A DNA stretch of 64,000 bases from Streptomyces caeruleatus (GTDB taxonomy: Bacteria; Actinomycetota; Actinomycetes; Streptomycetales; Streptomycetaceae), in assembly GCF_001514235.1 (NCBI RefSeq), contig NZ_KQ948924.1, positions 1,091,198 through 1,155,197 of the forward strand, read 5' to 3'. Below the pieces are notes generated by a model, which made no database searches, had not been told where the DNA came from, and saw only the letters and a list, made by a program, of their open reading frames with translations. A program made the position numbers and the translations under genes. Of the stretch, positions 9,420 to 19,855 are shown piece by piece; the first letter of the stretch is position 1; every line of letters begins with the position of its first letter.

Positions 9420-10796
9420 ATGTCCGAGAGCGTGCCGCTGCGCTGCCCGGCCTGCCGCCGGGAGCATCTGTACGCGGCACCCGTCTACCCGTGCGCCTGC
9501 GGGGTGCCCGTCGCGCCGACGCTCGACCCGCACGGGGTCGCGACCGCCGTCGTCCATCGGACCTGGGACGACGAATGGGTCCGCGTGCGCTGCGCGGAGT
9601 GCGGCCGTGAGAACGAGTGGCCCCGTCCGGAGCTGGGGTGCCCTTGCGGGGTGCTGCTGCGGGTGGGGGTGGTGGAGACGCCACGGGGCGAAGACGAGGC
9701 CACGGGCCCAGGCGGCGCCGGAGACACCGGAGACACCGGCGCCGGGACGGCGGCCACGAGCCTGGCCCCGGTCACAGGACCAGCCCCGATCCCGAGCACG
9801 GACGCGAGGCCGAGGACGGACGCAAGCCCGGGAACGGACGCAAGCCCGGGGACGGACGCAAGGCCGAGGACGGACGGAGAAAGGGACGTCGCCGGAGCCA
9901 CGCACAGCCAGGCGGGCGCGGAAGCGGCCCCGGGCACGGGCACGAACCTGGGCGCGGGCGCGAACCCGGGGGCGGACGTGAACGCGAGCTCGGGTCCAGG
10001 CACGGAGGTGGACGCGCAGGCAGACCCGAGCGCTGACGCGGGCCCGGCTCCGGACCCGGGCGCAAACCCGGGGGCGGACGTGAACGCGAGCTCGGGTCCA
10101 GGCACGGAGGTGGACGCGCAGGCAGACCCGAGCGCTGACGCGGGCCCGGCTCCGGACCCGGGCTCGAACCTGAGCGCGGGCGCGAACCCGGGGGCGGACG
10201 TGAACGCGAGCTCGGGTCCAGGCACGGAGGTAGGCGCGCAGGCAGACCCGAGCGCTGACGCGCCCCCGGCTCCGGACCCGGGCTCGGGTTCGGACCCGGG
10301 CTCGGGCTCGGACCCGGACCCGGGCTCGGAAAAGAAGCCTCCGCCGGCCACCGACGTACACCCCGACACGCGCACGCGCACAGGCGCCGACACCCCGGAG
10401 CGCCCCACCCCCCGCCGCCCCTTCCAGCCCATCACCATCCGCACCGCCCACGACGCCGTCACGGCCGCCGCCGTCTATCTGCGCTGGCTCGGCTACCGGG
10501 ACATCCGCCGCGCCGACCAGCGGCCACCGACCGGCATCGGGATCGCCGCGCACGGGCTGCTCGCGCAGGTCGATCCGACCGTGGCGCCGGCTTCGCTGCG
10601 GGACGTGGAGTGTCTGTGGCTGACCGCGATGACGGAGTCCGCGGACTGCGTCTACTTCTCCCTCGCCGGGTACGCCCCCGACGCCCGCGCCCGCGCCGAC
10701 TCGCTGGGCGTGCCGCTGTTCGTGCTGGACCTCACGGGCACGCCCCAGCCGGTCAACAGCCTCGCCGACGACCTGGACGCGGAGGGCGCGCGGTAA
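9420..10796 (+). CDS. Zinc-ribbon / low-complexity repeat / Mrr-like nuclease-fold protein
   Basis: A 458-residue protein of unknown role. Residues 1-75 hold four CxxC or CxC pairs (CPACRREH, CACG, CAECGREN, CPCG), suggesting two zinc ribbons. Residues 75-320 are Pro/Ala/Asp/Gly-rich and contain three near-identical repeats. The C-terminal 120 residues (AVYLRWLGYRDIRRA ... CVYFSLAGY ... GVPLFVLDL) resemble the restriction-endonuclease-like fold seen in Mrr/DUF2034 proteins, but the full catalytic D-ExK set cannot be confirmed by eye. The ATG after TGGAG was chosen. It is divergent from gcl. Confidence 0.75.
   Translation: MSESVPLRCPACRREHLYAAPVYPCACGVPVAPTLDPHGVATAVVHRTWDDEWVRVRCAECGRENEWPRPELGCPCGVLLRVGVVETPRGEDEATGPGGAGDTGDTGAGTAATSLAPVTGPAPIPSTDARPRTDASPGTDASPGTDARPRTDGERDVAGATHSQAGAEAAPGTGTNLGAGANPGADVNASSGPGTEVDAQADPSADAGPAPDPGANPGADVNASSGPGTEVDAQADPSADAGPAPDPGSNLSAGANPGADVNASSGPGTEVGAQADPSADAPPAPDPGSGSDPGSGSDPDPGSEKKPPPATDVHPDTRTRTGADTPERPTPRRPFQPITIRTAHDAVTAAAVYLRWLGYRDIRRADQRPPTGIGIAAHGLLAQVDPTVAPASLRDVECLWLTAMTESADCVYFSLAGYAPDARARADSLGVPLFVLDLTGTPQPVNSLADDLDAEGAR
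9963..10285 (+). repeat. Coding tandem repeat
   Basis: Three near-identical copies begin at 9963, 10065 and 10185, so the periods are 102 and 120 bp, both multiples of three. Each encodes a Pro-Gly-Ala-Asp-rich block beginning NPGADVNASSGPGTEV. The near identity at DNA level indicates recent expansion or gene conversion and makes copy number likely to vary between strains. Confidence 0.85.
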
Positions 10797-10837
10797 TCCG
10801 TTCGCGCTGGGGGCCGACGTCGACGGACACTCGGCCC

Positions 10838-11389
10838 ATGCGTATCCGCCCCGCCACGGCCGACGAGCTCCCGGTGCTCCAGGACATCGAGCGCGCCGCG
10901 GGGGCCGCCTTCCGCGAGCTCGGCATGGCGGCCGTCGCCGACGACGAGCCGCCCGCCCTCGACGTCCTGGACGGCTACCGCCGGGCGGGCCGCGCCTGGG
11001 TGGCCTGCGACGCCGACGACCGCCCGGTGGGTTATCTCATCTGGGAGCCCGTCGACGGTGCCCTGCACATCGAGCAGGTCTCGGTGCACCCGGACGCCGC
11101 CCGCCGGGGCCTGGGCCGCGCCCTCCTCGCGTACGCCGCCGACCGCGCACACGAGGAAGACCTGGCCGCCCTCACCCTGACCACGTTCACCGAGGTCCCG
11201 TGGAACGCGCCGTACTACGCCCGTCTAGGCTTCCGCACACTGGCCGAGACCGAGCTCACCGCCGGGCTGCGCAGGATCCGCGCCCACGAGGCGGAACTCG
11301 GCCTCAACCGCTGGCCGCGCGTGTGCATGCGCCGCGACCAGCGGAACCGGCCGGCGACCAGGGCCTGTCGTTCGGCGACGCCTGCATGA
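10838..11389 (+). CDS. GNAT-family N-acetyltransferase
   Basis: A 183-residue acetyl-CoA-dependent acetyltransferase with unknown acceptor. The fold is clear: MRIRPATADELPVLQDIE at the start, the beta-4 strand HIEQVSVHPDAARRGLGRALL with the acetyl-CoA pyrophosphate loop (RRGLGRA), and WNAPYYARLGFRTL near the C terminus. The ATG was chosen because the GNAT fold begins directly at MRIRPAT; the ribosome binding site is weak. The stop codon lies in the loop of the following hairpin. Confidence 0.85.
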   Translation: MRIRPATADELPVLQDIERAAGAAFRELGMAAVADDEPPALDVLDGYRRAGRAWVACDADDRPVGYLIWEPVDGALHIEQVSVHPDAARRGLGRALLAYAADRAHEEDLAALTLTTFTEVPWNAPYYARLGFRTLAETELTAGLRRIRAHEAELGLNRWPRVCMRRDQRNRPATRACRSATPA

Positions 11390-11405
11390 TCCAAACGACA
11401 GGCCC
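11361..11405. terminator. Convergent terminator
   Basis: A 12-bp stem (11361-11372 with 11394-11405), with the GNAT stop codon in its loop, lies between two convergent genes and abuts the ligase stop codon. It can serve both strands. Confidence 0.65.
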
Positions 11406-12994
11406 TAGGCCGGGGCGGTCCCGTACTTCTGGCGCAGTTCCACCTTCCGCACCTTCCCGGACACCGTCATCGGGAAGGACTCCAGGATCCGGAGCCGGCT
11501 GGGGATCTTGTAGTGCGCCAGCTGCCCGTCGCAGAAGGCCCGTAGCTCCTCCAGTGTCAGCGGATCGGCCGCGTCGCGCGGGATGACGCAGGCCAGTACC
11601 TCCTCGCCGTAGCGCTCGTGGGGGACGCCGACGACCTGGACGTCCGCGATCTTCGGGTGGCCGTACAGGAACTCCTCGATCTCCCGCGGGTAGATGTTCT
11701 CGCCGCCCCGGATGATCATGTCCTTGATGCGGCCGACGATCTCGACATAGCCGTCCTCACGCATCACCGCTAGGTCCCCGGTGTGCATCCAGCGCCCGGC
11801 GTCGACGGCCTCGGCGGTCTTCTCGGGTTCGTTCCAGTAGCCGAGCATCACGCTGTAGCCGCGGGTGCACAGCTCGCCCGCCGTACCGCGGGGCTGGGTC
11901 ACGCCGGTCGCGGGGTCGACGATCTTCACCTCGATGTGCGGCAGGACGCGGCCGACCGTGCCGGTGCGGTGTTCGAGGTCGTCGTCCCTGCGGGTCTGGA
12001 GCGAGACCGGGGACGTCTCGGTCATGCCGTAGCAGATGGAGACCTCCGCCATGTGCATCTCGGCGACGACCCGCTTCATCACCTCCACCGGGCAGGGTGA
12101 GCCCGCCATGATGCCGGTGCGCAGGGTGGAGAGGTCGTACGACGCGAAGTCGGGGAGGTTCAGCTCCGCGATGAACATGGTGGGGACGCCGTACAGGGAC
12201 GTGCAGCGCTCCTGCTGGACCGCCTCCAGCGTGGCCCTCGGGTCGAAGGACGGGGCCGGAATCACCATGCAGGCGCCGTGGGACGTGGCGGCCAGATTGC
12301 CCATGACCATGCCGAAGCAGTGGTAGAAGGGCACCGGGATGCACACCCGGTCCTGCTCGCTGTAGGCGATCAACTCCCCTACGAAATAGCCGTTGTTGAG
12401 AATGTTGTGGTGGGAGAGGGTGGCTCCCTTGGGGAACCCCGTGGTGCCGGACGTGTACTGGATGTTGATGGGGTCGTCGCAGGACAGCTCCTCGAACGGC
12501 GCCGGTGTCGCCCGCGCGACCAGTGCCTCCCAGCTGGGGTCCCCGATGTACACGGTCTCGCGCAGCTGCGGGCACTTGCCGCGCACCTGCTCGACCATGG
12601 CCCGGTAGTCGCTCGTCTTGTGACTGACGGAGGCGAAGAGGAGGGAGATGCCGGCCTGGTTGAGGACGTACTCGACCTCGTGGGTGCGGTAGGCCGGGTT
12701 GATGTTCACCATGATCGCGCCGATGCGGGCCGTGGCGTACTGCACCAGGACCCACTCGGGGCAGTTGATCGCCCAGATGCCCACCCGGTCGCCCTTGGCG
12801 ACCCCGCTCGCGAGCAGCGCGTACGCCAGCTCGTCCACGTCGGCGGAGAACTCGGCGTAGGTCCAGCGCCGCCCGGACGGCACGTCGACCAGCGCCTCCC
12901 GGTCAGGCCAGGCGGCGACGGCCCGGTCCAGGCTGGCTCCGATGGTGTCGCCGAGCAGCGGCGTGTCGCCGGTCCCGTGGGTGTAGGAGTTCAC
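11405..12994 (-). CDS. AMP-dependent fatty acyl-CoA ligase
   Basis: ANL-superfamily ligase activating a carboxylic acid to the acyl-CoA through an acyl-AMP. The 529-residue protein has [12 protein letters not shown] (P-loop), CYGMTETSP, the hinge [19 protein letters not shown] and the catalytic lysine in [12 protein letters not shown]. It resembles medium-chain acyl-CoA ligases of the FadD3/AcsM type. A GTG start overlapping the upstream gene by GTGA, with GAGGAGG in front, was chosen. Translational coupling suggests a common substrate class with its partner. Confidence 0.9.
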   Translation of the reverse strand: MNSYTHGTGDTPLLGDTIGASLDRAVAAWPDREALVDVPSGRRWTYAEFSADVDELAYALLASGVAKGDRVGIWAINCPEWVLVQYATARIGAIMVNINPAYRTHEVEYVLNQAGISLLFASVSHKTSDYRAMVEQVRGKCPQLRETVYIGDPSWEALVARATPAPFEELSCDDPINIQYTSGTTGFPKGATLSHHNILNNGYFVGELIAYSEQDRVCIPVPFYHCFGMVMGNLAATSHGACMVIPAPSFDPRATLEAVQQERCTSLYGVPTMFIAELNLPDFASYDLSTLRTGIMAGSPCPVEVMKRVVAEMHMAEVSICYGMTETSPVSLQTRRDDDLEHRTGTVGRVLPHIEVKIVDPATGVTQPRGTAGELCTRGYSVMLGYWNEPEKTAEAVDAGRWMHTGDLAVMREDGYVEIVGRIKDMIIRGGENIYPREIEEFLYGHPKIADVQVVGVPHERYGEEVLACVIPRDAADPLTLEELRAFCDGQLAHYKIPSRLRILESFPMTVSGKVRKVELRQKYGTAPA

Positions 12995-14661
12995 CGGAAG
13001 TCCTCCTCGCGGTATTCGGCGTCCGACCCGGCGGCGGTCGCCTCGCGCAGCTCGATGCGGCGGATCTTGCCGGAGACGGTCTTGGGCAGTGGCGCGAACT
13101 CCAGGCGGCGGACGCGCTTGTAGGCGGCCAGGACCTCCCGGGAGTGCTCGAAGAGCACCTTGGCCGTGTCCGGCCCCGGCTCCCAGCCCTCCGCCAGGAC
13201 GACGTACGCCTTCGGCACCGCGAGCCGCACCTCGTCCGGCGCGGGCACGACGGCCGCCTCGGCCACCGCCTCGTGCTCCAGCAGGGCGCTCTCCAGCTCG
13301 AACGGGCTGATCTTGTAGTCGGAGGCCTTGAAGACGTCGTCCGCGCGGCCGACGTAGGTGATGTAGCCGTCGGCGTCCCGCGAACCGATGTCCCCCGTCC
13401 GGTAGTAGCCGCCGGCCATCGCCTCCGCCGTACGGTCGGCGTCGCCGTGGTAGCCGGTCATCACGCCGACGGGGCGGGCGGACAGGTCGAGGGCGATCTC
13501 GCCCTCCTCGGCTCCCGGGGCGCCGGAGACCGGATCGAGGAGTTCGACGCGGAAGCCGGGGCTGGGGCGGCCCATCGAGCCGGTCTTCAGGGGCTGGCCG
13601 GGGCTGTTGGAGACCTGGACGGCGGTCTCGGTCTGCCCGAAGCCGTCCCGGATGGTCACGCCCCAGGCGCGCCGGACCTGCTCGATGACCTCGGGGTTCA
13701 GGGGCTCGCCCGCCGCCACAACCTCGCGGGGCCGGGTGCGCAGGGCGCTGAGGTCGGCCTGGATGAGCATGCGCCAGACGGTCGGCGGGGCGCAGAAGGT
13801 GGTGACGCCGGCGCGGTCCATCTCGGCCATCAGCCGGGCCGCGTCGAAGCGGGTGTAGTTGTGGATGAAGACGGTCGCCTCGGCGTTCCACGGGGCGAAG
13901 AGGTTGGACCAGGCGTGCTTGGCCCAGCCGGGCGAGGAGATGTTCAGGTGCACGTCGCCGGGCTTGAGGCCGATCCAGAACATGGTGGCCAGATGCCCGA
14001 TCGGGTACGAGGCGTGGGTGTGCTCGACCAGCTTGGGGCGGGCGGTGGTGCCGGAGGTGAAGTACAGCATCAGGGGGTCGTCGGGGGCGGTCGGCCCGTC
14101 GGGGGTGAACTCGGCGGAGGCGGCGTAGGCGTCCTCGTACGTCTGCCAGCCCTCGCGCTGCCCGCCGACGCTGATCCGCGTGTACCGGCCGGGCACCTCG
14201 TCGAACTTCCCGGTGTCCTCGGCCCGGACCAGGACATGCCGGACGCGTCCGCGTTCCACCCGGTCGCGCAGGTCGGCCGGGCCGAGCAGCGGGGTGGCCG
14301 GGATGACGACGGCGCGCAGCTTCATCGCGGCGAGGGCGGTCTCCCACAGCTCGGCCTGGTTGCCGAGCATGACGAGGACGCGGTCCTCGGCACGGACGCC
14401 CCGCGCGCGCAGCCAGTTGGCGACGCGGTCGGACCGCTCGGCCATCTCGGCGAACGACAGCCGGACCTCGCTGCCGTCCTCCTCGACGATGTGCAGCGCG
14501 AGGCGGTCGTTTCCGGCCGCGACGACGTCGAACCAGTCGAGCGCCCAGTTGAACCGGTCGGGTCGCGGCCAGGCGAAGCCCTCGTAGGCCGTCGCGTAGT
14601 CCTCGCGGTGGTCGAGCAGGAAGTCCCGCGCTCTGCGGAACTGCTCCGTCCCCGTAGTCAT
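12991..14661 (-). CDS. Acyl-CoA/benzoate-type ligase (AMP-binding)
   Basis: A second ANL-superfamily ligase of 556 residues, more like acetyl-CoA or medium-chain acyl-CoA synthetases. Motifs are [30 protein letters not shown], the hinge [22 protein letters not shown] and the catalytic lysine in [13 protein letters not shown]. The ATG with GGAGGAC in front was preferred to in-frame alternatives upstream. It is divergent from a GAF-LuxR regulator that probably controls the pair. Confidence 0.88.
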   Translation of the reverse strand: MTTGTEQFRRARDFLLDHREDYATAYEGFAWPRPDRFNWALDWFDVVAAGNDRLALHIVEEDGSEVRLSFAEMAERSDRVANWLRARGVRAEDRVLVMLGNQAELWETALAAMKLRAVVIPATPLLGPADLRDRVERGRVRHVLVRAEDTGKFDEVPGRYTRISVGGQREGWQTYEDAYAASAEFTPDGPTAPDDPLMLYFTSGTTARPKLVEHTHASYPIGHLATMFWIGLKPGDVHLNISSPGWAKHAWSNLFAPWNAEATVFIHNYTRFDAARLMAEMDRAGVTTFCAPPTVWRMLIQADLSALRTRPREVVAAGEPLNPEVIEQVRRAWGVTIRDGFGQTETAVQVSNSPGQPLKTGSMGRPSPGFRVELLDPVSGAPGAEEGEIALDLSARPVGVMTGYHGDADRTAEAMAGGYYRTGDIGSRDADGYITYVGRADDVFKASDYKISPFELESALLEHEAVAEAAVVPAPDEVRLAVPKAYVVLAEGWEPGPDTAKVLFEHSREVLAAYKRVRRLEFAPLPKTVSGKIRRIELREATAAGSDAEYREEDFR

Positions 14662-14784
14662 CTGTCCTCCTGATTGACCGGACCTTGCCGGGCGGCTCTC
14701 TGTCATCGTGTAATCCGTGACGTGGGTCTCACTACCCCCGAACGGGGGTGTGCGCTCGGGAAACAGCGGTGAAAGGGCGAGCAC

Positions 14785-15630
14785 GTGGCAGTGGACGCGG
14801 CCGCATCGGTGGAGATAAGGGGCGCGCTGGTACGCCTGCGCCGCTCGACGGGTCTGCCGGTCGCCTTCGGCGGCATGGTGGAGCCGGGGCGCCCGCGGAT
14901 GCGCATCAGCGAACTGAACGGCACGGCGACCGAGTCCCTGAGCAGACTCGCGGTGACCGCCGGCAACGGCCTGGGCGGCAAGGCCGTCGCCCTCGCCCGC
15001 CCCTGCGCGGTCACGGACTACTCCGTCTCCCGGCAGATCACCCACGAGTACGACGCCGCGGTCGCCGCGGAGGGGCTGCGTTCGGTGCTGGCGATCCCGG
15101 TCGTCGTACGGCGCCGGGTGCGCGGCGTCCTGTACGGCGCCCTGCGCACGGCCCAGCCGCTCGGCGACCGCACGCTGACGGCGGCCGTGCAGGCGGCGCG
15201 GGACGTGGAGCAGGCGCTGGTGGTGCGGGACGAGGTGCGGGGCCTGCTGGCGGCGGCCCGGCCGGCGCCGTACGACGACCGGGGCGCCGCCTGGGAGCAG
15301 GTCCGCGAGGCCCACGCGGCCCTGCGCGCGCTGGCTCCCCGCATCAGCGACCCCGCCCTGCGCACGGACCTCCTCGACGCGTGCGGCCTCCTGACCCAGG
15401 GGACGCCCGCCCCACCGCCCGACCACCGCCCCACCGTCCAACTGGCCCCCCGCGAAGTCGACGTCCTGAGCTGCGTCGCGGCCGGCGCCACCAACGCGGT
15501 CACCGCCGAGCACCTGGGCCTCCGCACGGAAACAGTCAAGAGCTACCTGCGCTCGGCCATGCGCAAACTCGGCGCCCACACCCGCGGCGAGGCGGTGGCT
15601 GCGGCACGCCGGGGCGGGTTGCTGCCGTAG
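14785..15630 (+). CDS. GAF-LuxR transcriptional regulator
   Basis: A 281-residue regulator with a GAF-like sensor (about residues 10-150; GNGLGGKAVALARPCAVTDY and SVLAIPVVVRRRVRGVLYGAL are typical) and a C-terminal LuxR HTH (LAPREVDVLSCVAAGATN, then HLGLRTETVKSYLRSAMRKL). The start is a GTG. It is divergent from the two acyl-CoA ligases with a 123-nt gap, so it is their likely regulator, perhaps sensing the acid or its CoA ester (inference). Confidence 0.85.
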   Translation: MAVDAAASVEIRGALVRLRRSTGLPVAFGGMVEPGRPRMRISELNGTATESLSRLAVTAGNGLGGKAVALARPCAVTDYSVSRQITHEYDAAVAAEGLRSVLAIPVVVRRRVRGVLYGALRTAQPLGDRTLTAAVQAARDVEQALVVRDEVRGLLAAARPAPYDDRGAAWEQVREAHAALRALAPRISDPALRTDLLDACGLLTQGTPAPPPDHRPTVQLAPREVDVLSCVAAGATNAVTAEHLGLRTETVKSYLRSAMRKLGAHTRGEAVAAARRGGLLP

Positions 15631-15786
15631 GGGCTGAGGTGGGGCCATTCATTCATCCGCGCCTTGAATTTCCCCCTGCCGATCGCGAACCCTGCACATC
15701 TGTTATTTGGCTCACCATGTCGGCAGTCCGAATTTCAAAGATCCGTTGCCTAATATTGGCCCGGACACGACACACGGAGGGGAGCG

Positions 15787-18612
15787 GTGACCGTGCGACG
15801 GGACTTCAAGGAGCCTGCCAGATGCCGCCCCGACCTGGTCATCGGCAGGGAGGAGCTGTTCACGGCGGCGCGTGAGCAGCTCGGGCGGGGTGGCAGCGTG
15901 CTGCTTCACGGGCCCGCCGGAATTGGGAAGTCGACCGTCCTGCGGGCATTGGCCGCGGAATACGGCGGGGCGGCGCGCACCGTGTTGCGCTGCTCGCCCA
16001 CGGAGTCCGAATCCCACCTTCCCTTCCTCGCCCTGGCCGACCTCCTCGGCCTGGTCCTGGACGAGGTGTCCGAGCGGCTCCCCGCCGCCCAGCGCACCGC
16101 CCTGGAGTCGGCGCTCACCGGCCGCGGCGAGTCCACCCTCCAGCGCGACGGCCTCGCTCTGCGCCTGGCCGTGCTGTCCGCCCTGCGCGCCCTCGCCGAC
16201 ACCGGCCCCGTCCTCGTCGTCGCCGACGACCTCCAGTGGCTGGATCCGGCCAGCGCCGAACTCCTCGGCTTCGCCGCCCGCCGGCTCGGCGACACCCCGG
16301 TGCGCATGCTCTTCGCGGTGCGGACCGAGGGCCAGGAGTACGACCGCCATCTACGCGCGTCCCCGCCGGACACCCTCGCCGTACGGCTGGGCCCCCTCTC
16401 GCGCGCCCAGCTGTCCGCCCTGCTCGACCACCGCGGCTACACCGGCCTGCCCCGCTCCACGGTCCGGGACATCCACCGCACCAGCGGCGGCAACGCCCTG
16501 TTCGCCCTGGAACTGGGCCGCGCCCTCGCCGAGAACCCCACCCCGCCCCGGCCCGGCGAGCCCCTGCCGGTGCCCACCTCGCTGCGCGCCCTGGTGCTGA
16601 ACCGTCTGGAGATGCTGTCCGAGGAGGCCCGTCGCACCCTCCTCGTGGCGAGCGCCGGCGCCCGCCCGACCGTGGCCCTGCTGCACGCCGCCGGACGCGA
16701 CAACGCCGAGGCCGAGACCGCCCAGGCCGCCGCACTCGGGCTGCTGGCGACCGAGCCCGAGGGTCCCGCCGTACGGTTCGCGCACCCGATGGTCTCGGCC
16801 GCGCTGTACGCGGAGGCGCCCGCGCAGGAACGCCGGGCCGCGCACGCCGCGCTGTCCACGGCGGCCTCCGACCCCATCGAACGCGCCCGGCACCTGGCCC
16901 TCGCCACCCACGGCACCGACCCGGAGGTCGCCGCCCGCCTCGCCGAGGCCGCGGCCCTGGCCCGGGACCGGGGCGCGCCGTCGGTGGCCGCGCAGCTGGG
17001 GCTGCTCGCCGCCCGGCACACGCCCGCGGACAGCGTGCCGAGCCCGGAAGTGGTGCGGCTGGCCGCGGCCGAGGACGCGATCACCGCGGGGGAGCTGGAC
17101 CTCGCCCGGGACATCGCCCGGGAGGTGCTGAGCCGCACGGCCGTGCCCGAGGACCGGGTGCGGGCCTGGATCATCGTGATCGACACGGCGGGGCACGCCA
17201 TGACGGAGGTCGACGCGATCTTCCCGCAGGCCCTGGCCGACGCCGGCGACGACCCGAGGCTGCTCGCCCTGGTCCACTACCAGCTCACCTGGCGAGCCCT
17301 GCTCGTGGAGGGCGACTTCGACGAGGCCCGCGGCGAGGCGGCGTACGCGGCGGAGCTGGCCGCACGGGCCGGCGACCGGTACACCGAGCTGATGGCGCTC
17401 GCCTTCCAGGCCCAGATCGAGACGCTGATGGGCCACGCGGACGCACCCGCGACCATCCGGCGGGCGCTGGAGGAGCCGCAGGACCCGAGGGTGGCGTGCC
17501 ACCACAACGGCGCCGGCTACTCCCGGTTCCGCTGGCTGATCATGAGCGACCAGCTGGCCGAGGCCCGCGCGACGGTCACCGCCCTGCTGCGCGAGGTGCG
17601 CAGGCGCGGGTCGGTCGAGAGCGAGGTGCACTTCCTGCGCGGGGTGGCCGAGACCGAACTGCACTCCGGGCACTGCGGGCGCGCCCTGGACCTGGCCCGG
17701 GAGAGCCTGCGCCTCGCCCGTGACACGGGGATCGGCGAGGTCGCGTCCGCCGTGCTGACCTCGCTGGCGGAGGCCGCGGGCGGCGAGGTGGACCGGGCGC
17801 TGGCGCTGGCGCGGGAAGCGGTGGAGCACGCCGAGGAGGACGGCGACCAGATGTACGTCTCGCGCGCTCTGGCCGCCCTGGGGCACGCCCAGTTGGTGGC
17901 CGGGGACGTGGAGGCGGCCGTCGTGTCGCTGCGCCGGGTGCGCGAGGTGGAGCAGGGCCTCGGCATCACGGACCCGGCGCGCGGCCGCTGGCACGGCGAC
18001 CTCGCCGAGGCGCTGGTGCGCAGCGGGGAGTTCGCGGAGGCGCGGGACGTCATCGACGTCACGCGCGAGGTGGCACTGCGGCTGGACCGCGGATGCGTCC
18101 TGGCCGTCCTGGACCGGGCCGAGGCGCTGCTGCGCGCCGCGCGCGGCGAACGGGACGCCGCGGTGGCCCAGTTGACGTCGGCGCAGGACCGGCTCGGCAA
18201 GCTGGGCTACAGCCTGGAGGAGGCCCGGGCCGCGTTCGCCCTGGCCCGGCTGCGCACCGCCACTCCCGGTCCGACGTCGTACGACGAGGCGGCCCGGCTG
18301 TTCCGCCGCTGCCGGGCGCTGCCCTGGCTCCGGCAGGTCGAGGCGGCCGCGCGTCCCGTGGAGTCGGCCAACGCCCCCGCGGTCGCGCCGCCGAGCGGTC
18401 CCGACGGACTGGCCGCTCTGGACGGGCTCGCCTCGATGGAGCGTCAGGTCGCCGCCCTGGTCATGGAGGGCGCGACGAACCGGGAGATCGCCGCGCGCCT
18501 GTTCATCAGCGTCAAAACGGTCGAAGCGACACTGACCCGCGTATACCGCAAGCTCGGGATCCGATCCCGGGTCGACATCGTCAGACTGGCGGCGGGTCGC
18601 CGTACGACGTGA
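15787..18612 (+). CDS. Large ATP-binding LuxR regulator (LAL family)
   Basis: A 941-residue regulator. An N-terminal STAND-type NTPase carries Walker A GPAGIGKST (about residues 42-50) and Walker B VLVVADDLQWLDPAS. A long helical TPR-like middle follows, and a C-terminal LuxR HTH ends the protein (ASMERQVAALVMEGATNREI ... SVKTVEATLTRVYRKLGI). GTG start after GGAGCG. The target is unknown; no metabolic operon is directly attached, and a secreted protease lies downstream after a repeat-rich gap. Confidence 0.92.
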   Translation: MTVRRDFKEPARCRPDLVIGREELFTAAREQLGRGGSVLLHGPAGIGKSTVLRALAAEYGGAARTVLRCSPTESESHLPFLALADLLGLVLDEVSERLPAAQRTALESALTGRGESTLQRDGLALRLAVLSALRALADTGPVLVVADDLQWLDPASAELLGFAARRLGDTPVRMLFAVRTEGQEYDRHLRASPPDTLAVRLGPLSRAQLSALLDHRGYTGLPRSTVRDIHRTSGGNALFALELGRALAENPTPPRPGEPLPVPTSLRALVLNRLEMLSEEARRTLLVASAGARPTVALLHAAGRDNAEAETAQAAALGLLATEPEGPAVRFAHPMVSAALYAEAPAQERRAAHAALSTAASDPIERARHLALATHGTDPEVAARLAEAAALARDRGAPSVAAQLGLLAARHTPADSVPSPEVVRLAAAEDAITAGELDLARDIAREVLSRTAVPEDRVRAWIIVIDTAGHAMTEVDAIFPQALADAGDDPRLLALVHYQLTWRALLVEGDFDEARGEAAYAAELAARAGDRYTELMALAFQAQIETLMGHADAPATIRRALEEPQDPRVACHHNGAGYSRFRWLIMSDQLAEARATVTALLREVRRRGSVESEVHFLRGVAETELHSGHCGRALDLARESLRLARDTGIGEVASAVLTSLAEAAGGEVDRALALAREAVEHAEEDGDQMYVSRALAALGHAQLVAGDVEAAVVSLRRVREVEQGLGITDPARGRWHGDLAEALVRSGEFAEARDVIDVTREVALRLDRGCVLAVLDRAEALLRAARGERDAAVAQLTSAQDRLGKLGYSLEEARAAFALARLRTATPGPTSYDEAARLFRRCRALPWLRQVEAAARPVESANAPAVAPPSGPDGLAALDGLASMERQVAALVMEGATNREIAARLFISVKTVEATLTRVYRKLGIRSRVDIVRLAAGRRTT

Positions 18613-18916
18613 TTTCGCGGTGCCGTACGAACGTGAGTTCACGGTGCCGTACGACGTGAGTTCAGGGTGCCGTACACCCCCTGACGGTGCGTGAGTTCAC
18701 CCGTCCTTGTCGGTCGGTGGAGGTTTGACCGAACCCGACCGAGGGTTTTCCCTGCCCAACTCCCTTAGGGGGTTCCCTCATTGGGAAGGGGAACTTCCGG
18801 GACCTACCTTGAGTGCGTGCCGCTCGCCGGGCACACGGGGGTCGGTCCCGCGGCCCTCGTGCACAACCCCCCACACCCGCGCGACCCCCCACCGGCAATT
18901 CCCCCTGAGGAGTCTC
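18603..18916. repeat. Tandem 25-bp repeats and protease leader region
   Basis: From the last codons of the LAL gene to about 18699, a unit close to GGTGCCGTACGACGTGAG followed by TTCAC occurs about four times with small changes. The rest of the gap has inverted G/C runs (CCTTAGGGGGTTCCC, GGGAAGGGGAACTTCC) likely to lie in the protease promoter. No gene is supportable. Confidence 0.55.
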
Positions 18917-19705
18917 ATGTTCGGGCTCACCCGTGCCAGAAAGACCGCCGTCGTCGCGGCGACCGCTGCCGCCGCCGCGACCGCACTGCTCAGCGCCCCC
19001 ACCGCCGAGGCCGCCTCCTCGCGCATCGTGGGCGGCACCACGACCACGACGACCGCGTACCCGTTCATGATGCAGATCACGGACGCCTCGCAGAACCAGT
19101 TCTGCGGCGGCACGCTGGTCTCGGCCACCAAGGTCGTCACCGCGGCCCACTGCATGGCCGGCGAGTCCACCAGCAGCGTCCGCGTCGTCGGCGGCCGCAC
19201 CTACCTCAACGGCACGAACGGCACCGTCGCCCGGGTCAGCGACATCTGGGTCCACCCGGACTACACGGACGTCACCGAGGGCAACGACGTGGCCGTGCTG
19301 ACCCTGTCCACGTCGATGCCGTACACGCCGGCGTCGTACGTCGACTCCTCGGACACCGGCGTGTACGCGGCCGGCACCACCGCCCGCATCATCGGCTGGG
19401 GCACCACCTCCTCGGGTGGCAGCTCCTCCAACCAGCTGCGCACGGCGACCGTGCCGACGGTCTCCGACTCCAGCTGTGCGAGCTCCTACGGGTCGGACTT
19501 CCTCTCGTCCGACATGGTCTGCGCCGGATACACCTCCGGCGGCGTCGACACCTGCCAGGGCGACAGCGGCGGTCCCCTGATCATCGGGGGCGCCCTGGCA
19601 GGGATCACTTCCTGGGGCGAGGGTTGCGCCCAGGCCGGTTATCCGGGCATCTACACCCGGCTGACCACGTTCTCGGACGAGGTGACCGAGCAGGTCGAGT
19701 CCTGA
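18917..19705 (+). CDS. Secreted trypsin-like serine protease
   Basis: A 262-residue S1-family protease. A signal peptide (RARK, then a long Ala-rich core ending AEA) and a very short propeptide precede the mature N terminus IVGG. The catalytic triad is visible: His in VVTAAHCMAG, Asp in GNDVAVLTL and Ser in CQGDSGGPL. The Asp at the start of DTCQGDSGG is the trypsin S1-pocket aspartate, predicting cleavage after Arg/Lys. TGAGGAG precedes the ATG. It resembles S. griseus trypsin. Confidence 0.95.
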   Translation: MFGLTRARKTAVVAATAAAAATALLSAPTAEAASSRIVGGTTTTTTAYPFMMQITDASQNQFCGGTLVSATKVVTAAHCMAGESTSSVRVVGGRTYLNGTNGTVARVSDIWVHPDYTDVTEGNDVAVLTLSTSMPYTPASYVDSSDTGVYAAGTTARIIGWGTTSSGGSSSNQLRTATVPTVSDSSCASSYGSDFLSSDMVCAGYTSGGVDTCQGDSGGPLIIGGALAGITSWGEGCAQAGYPGIYTRLTTFSDEVTEQVES

Positions 19706-19755
19706 CCGGAAGCGTCGTCCAGAAGGTCTCCCGAGCACACCTCGGGGTGAAGACC

Positions 19756-19798
19756 AGGGGGCGTTGCGGGCCTCCACGAGCGGCCCGCAACGCCCCCT
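19756..19798 (+). terminator. Terminator after the protease
   Basis: Perfect 17-bp stem (19756-19772 with 19782-19798) and 9-nt loop, 50 nt past the protease stop. Confidence 0.8.
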
Positions 19799-19855
19799 GT
19801 CCATGTCCGTGCGTCCCGGGTTTGAATGGCCGGAACCGTACGGAGATGATGCGAG

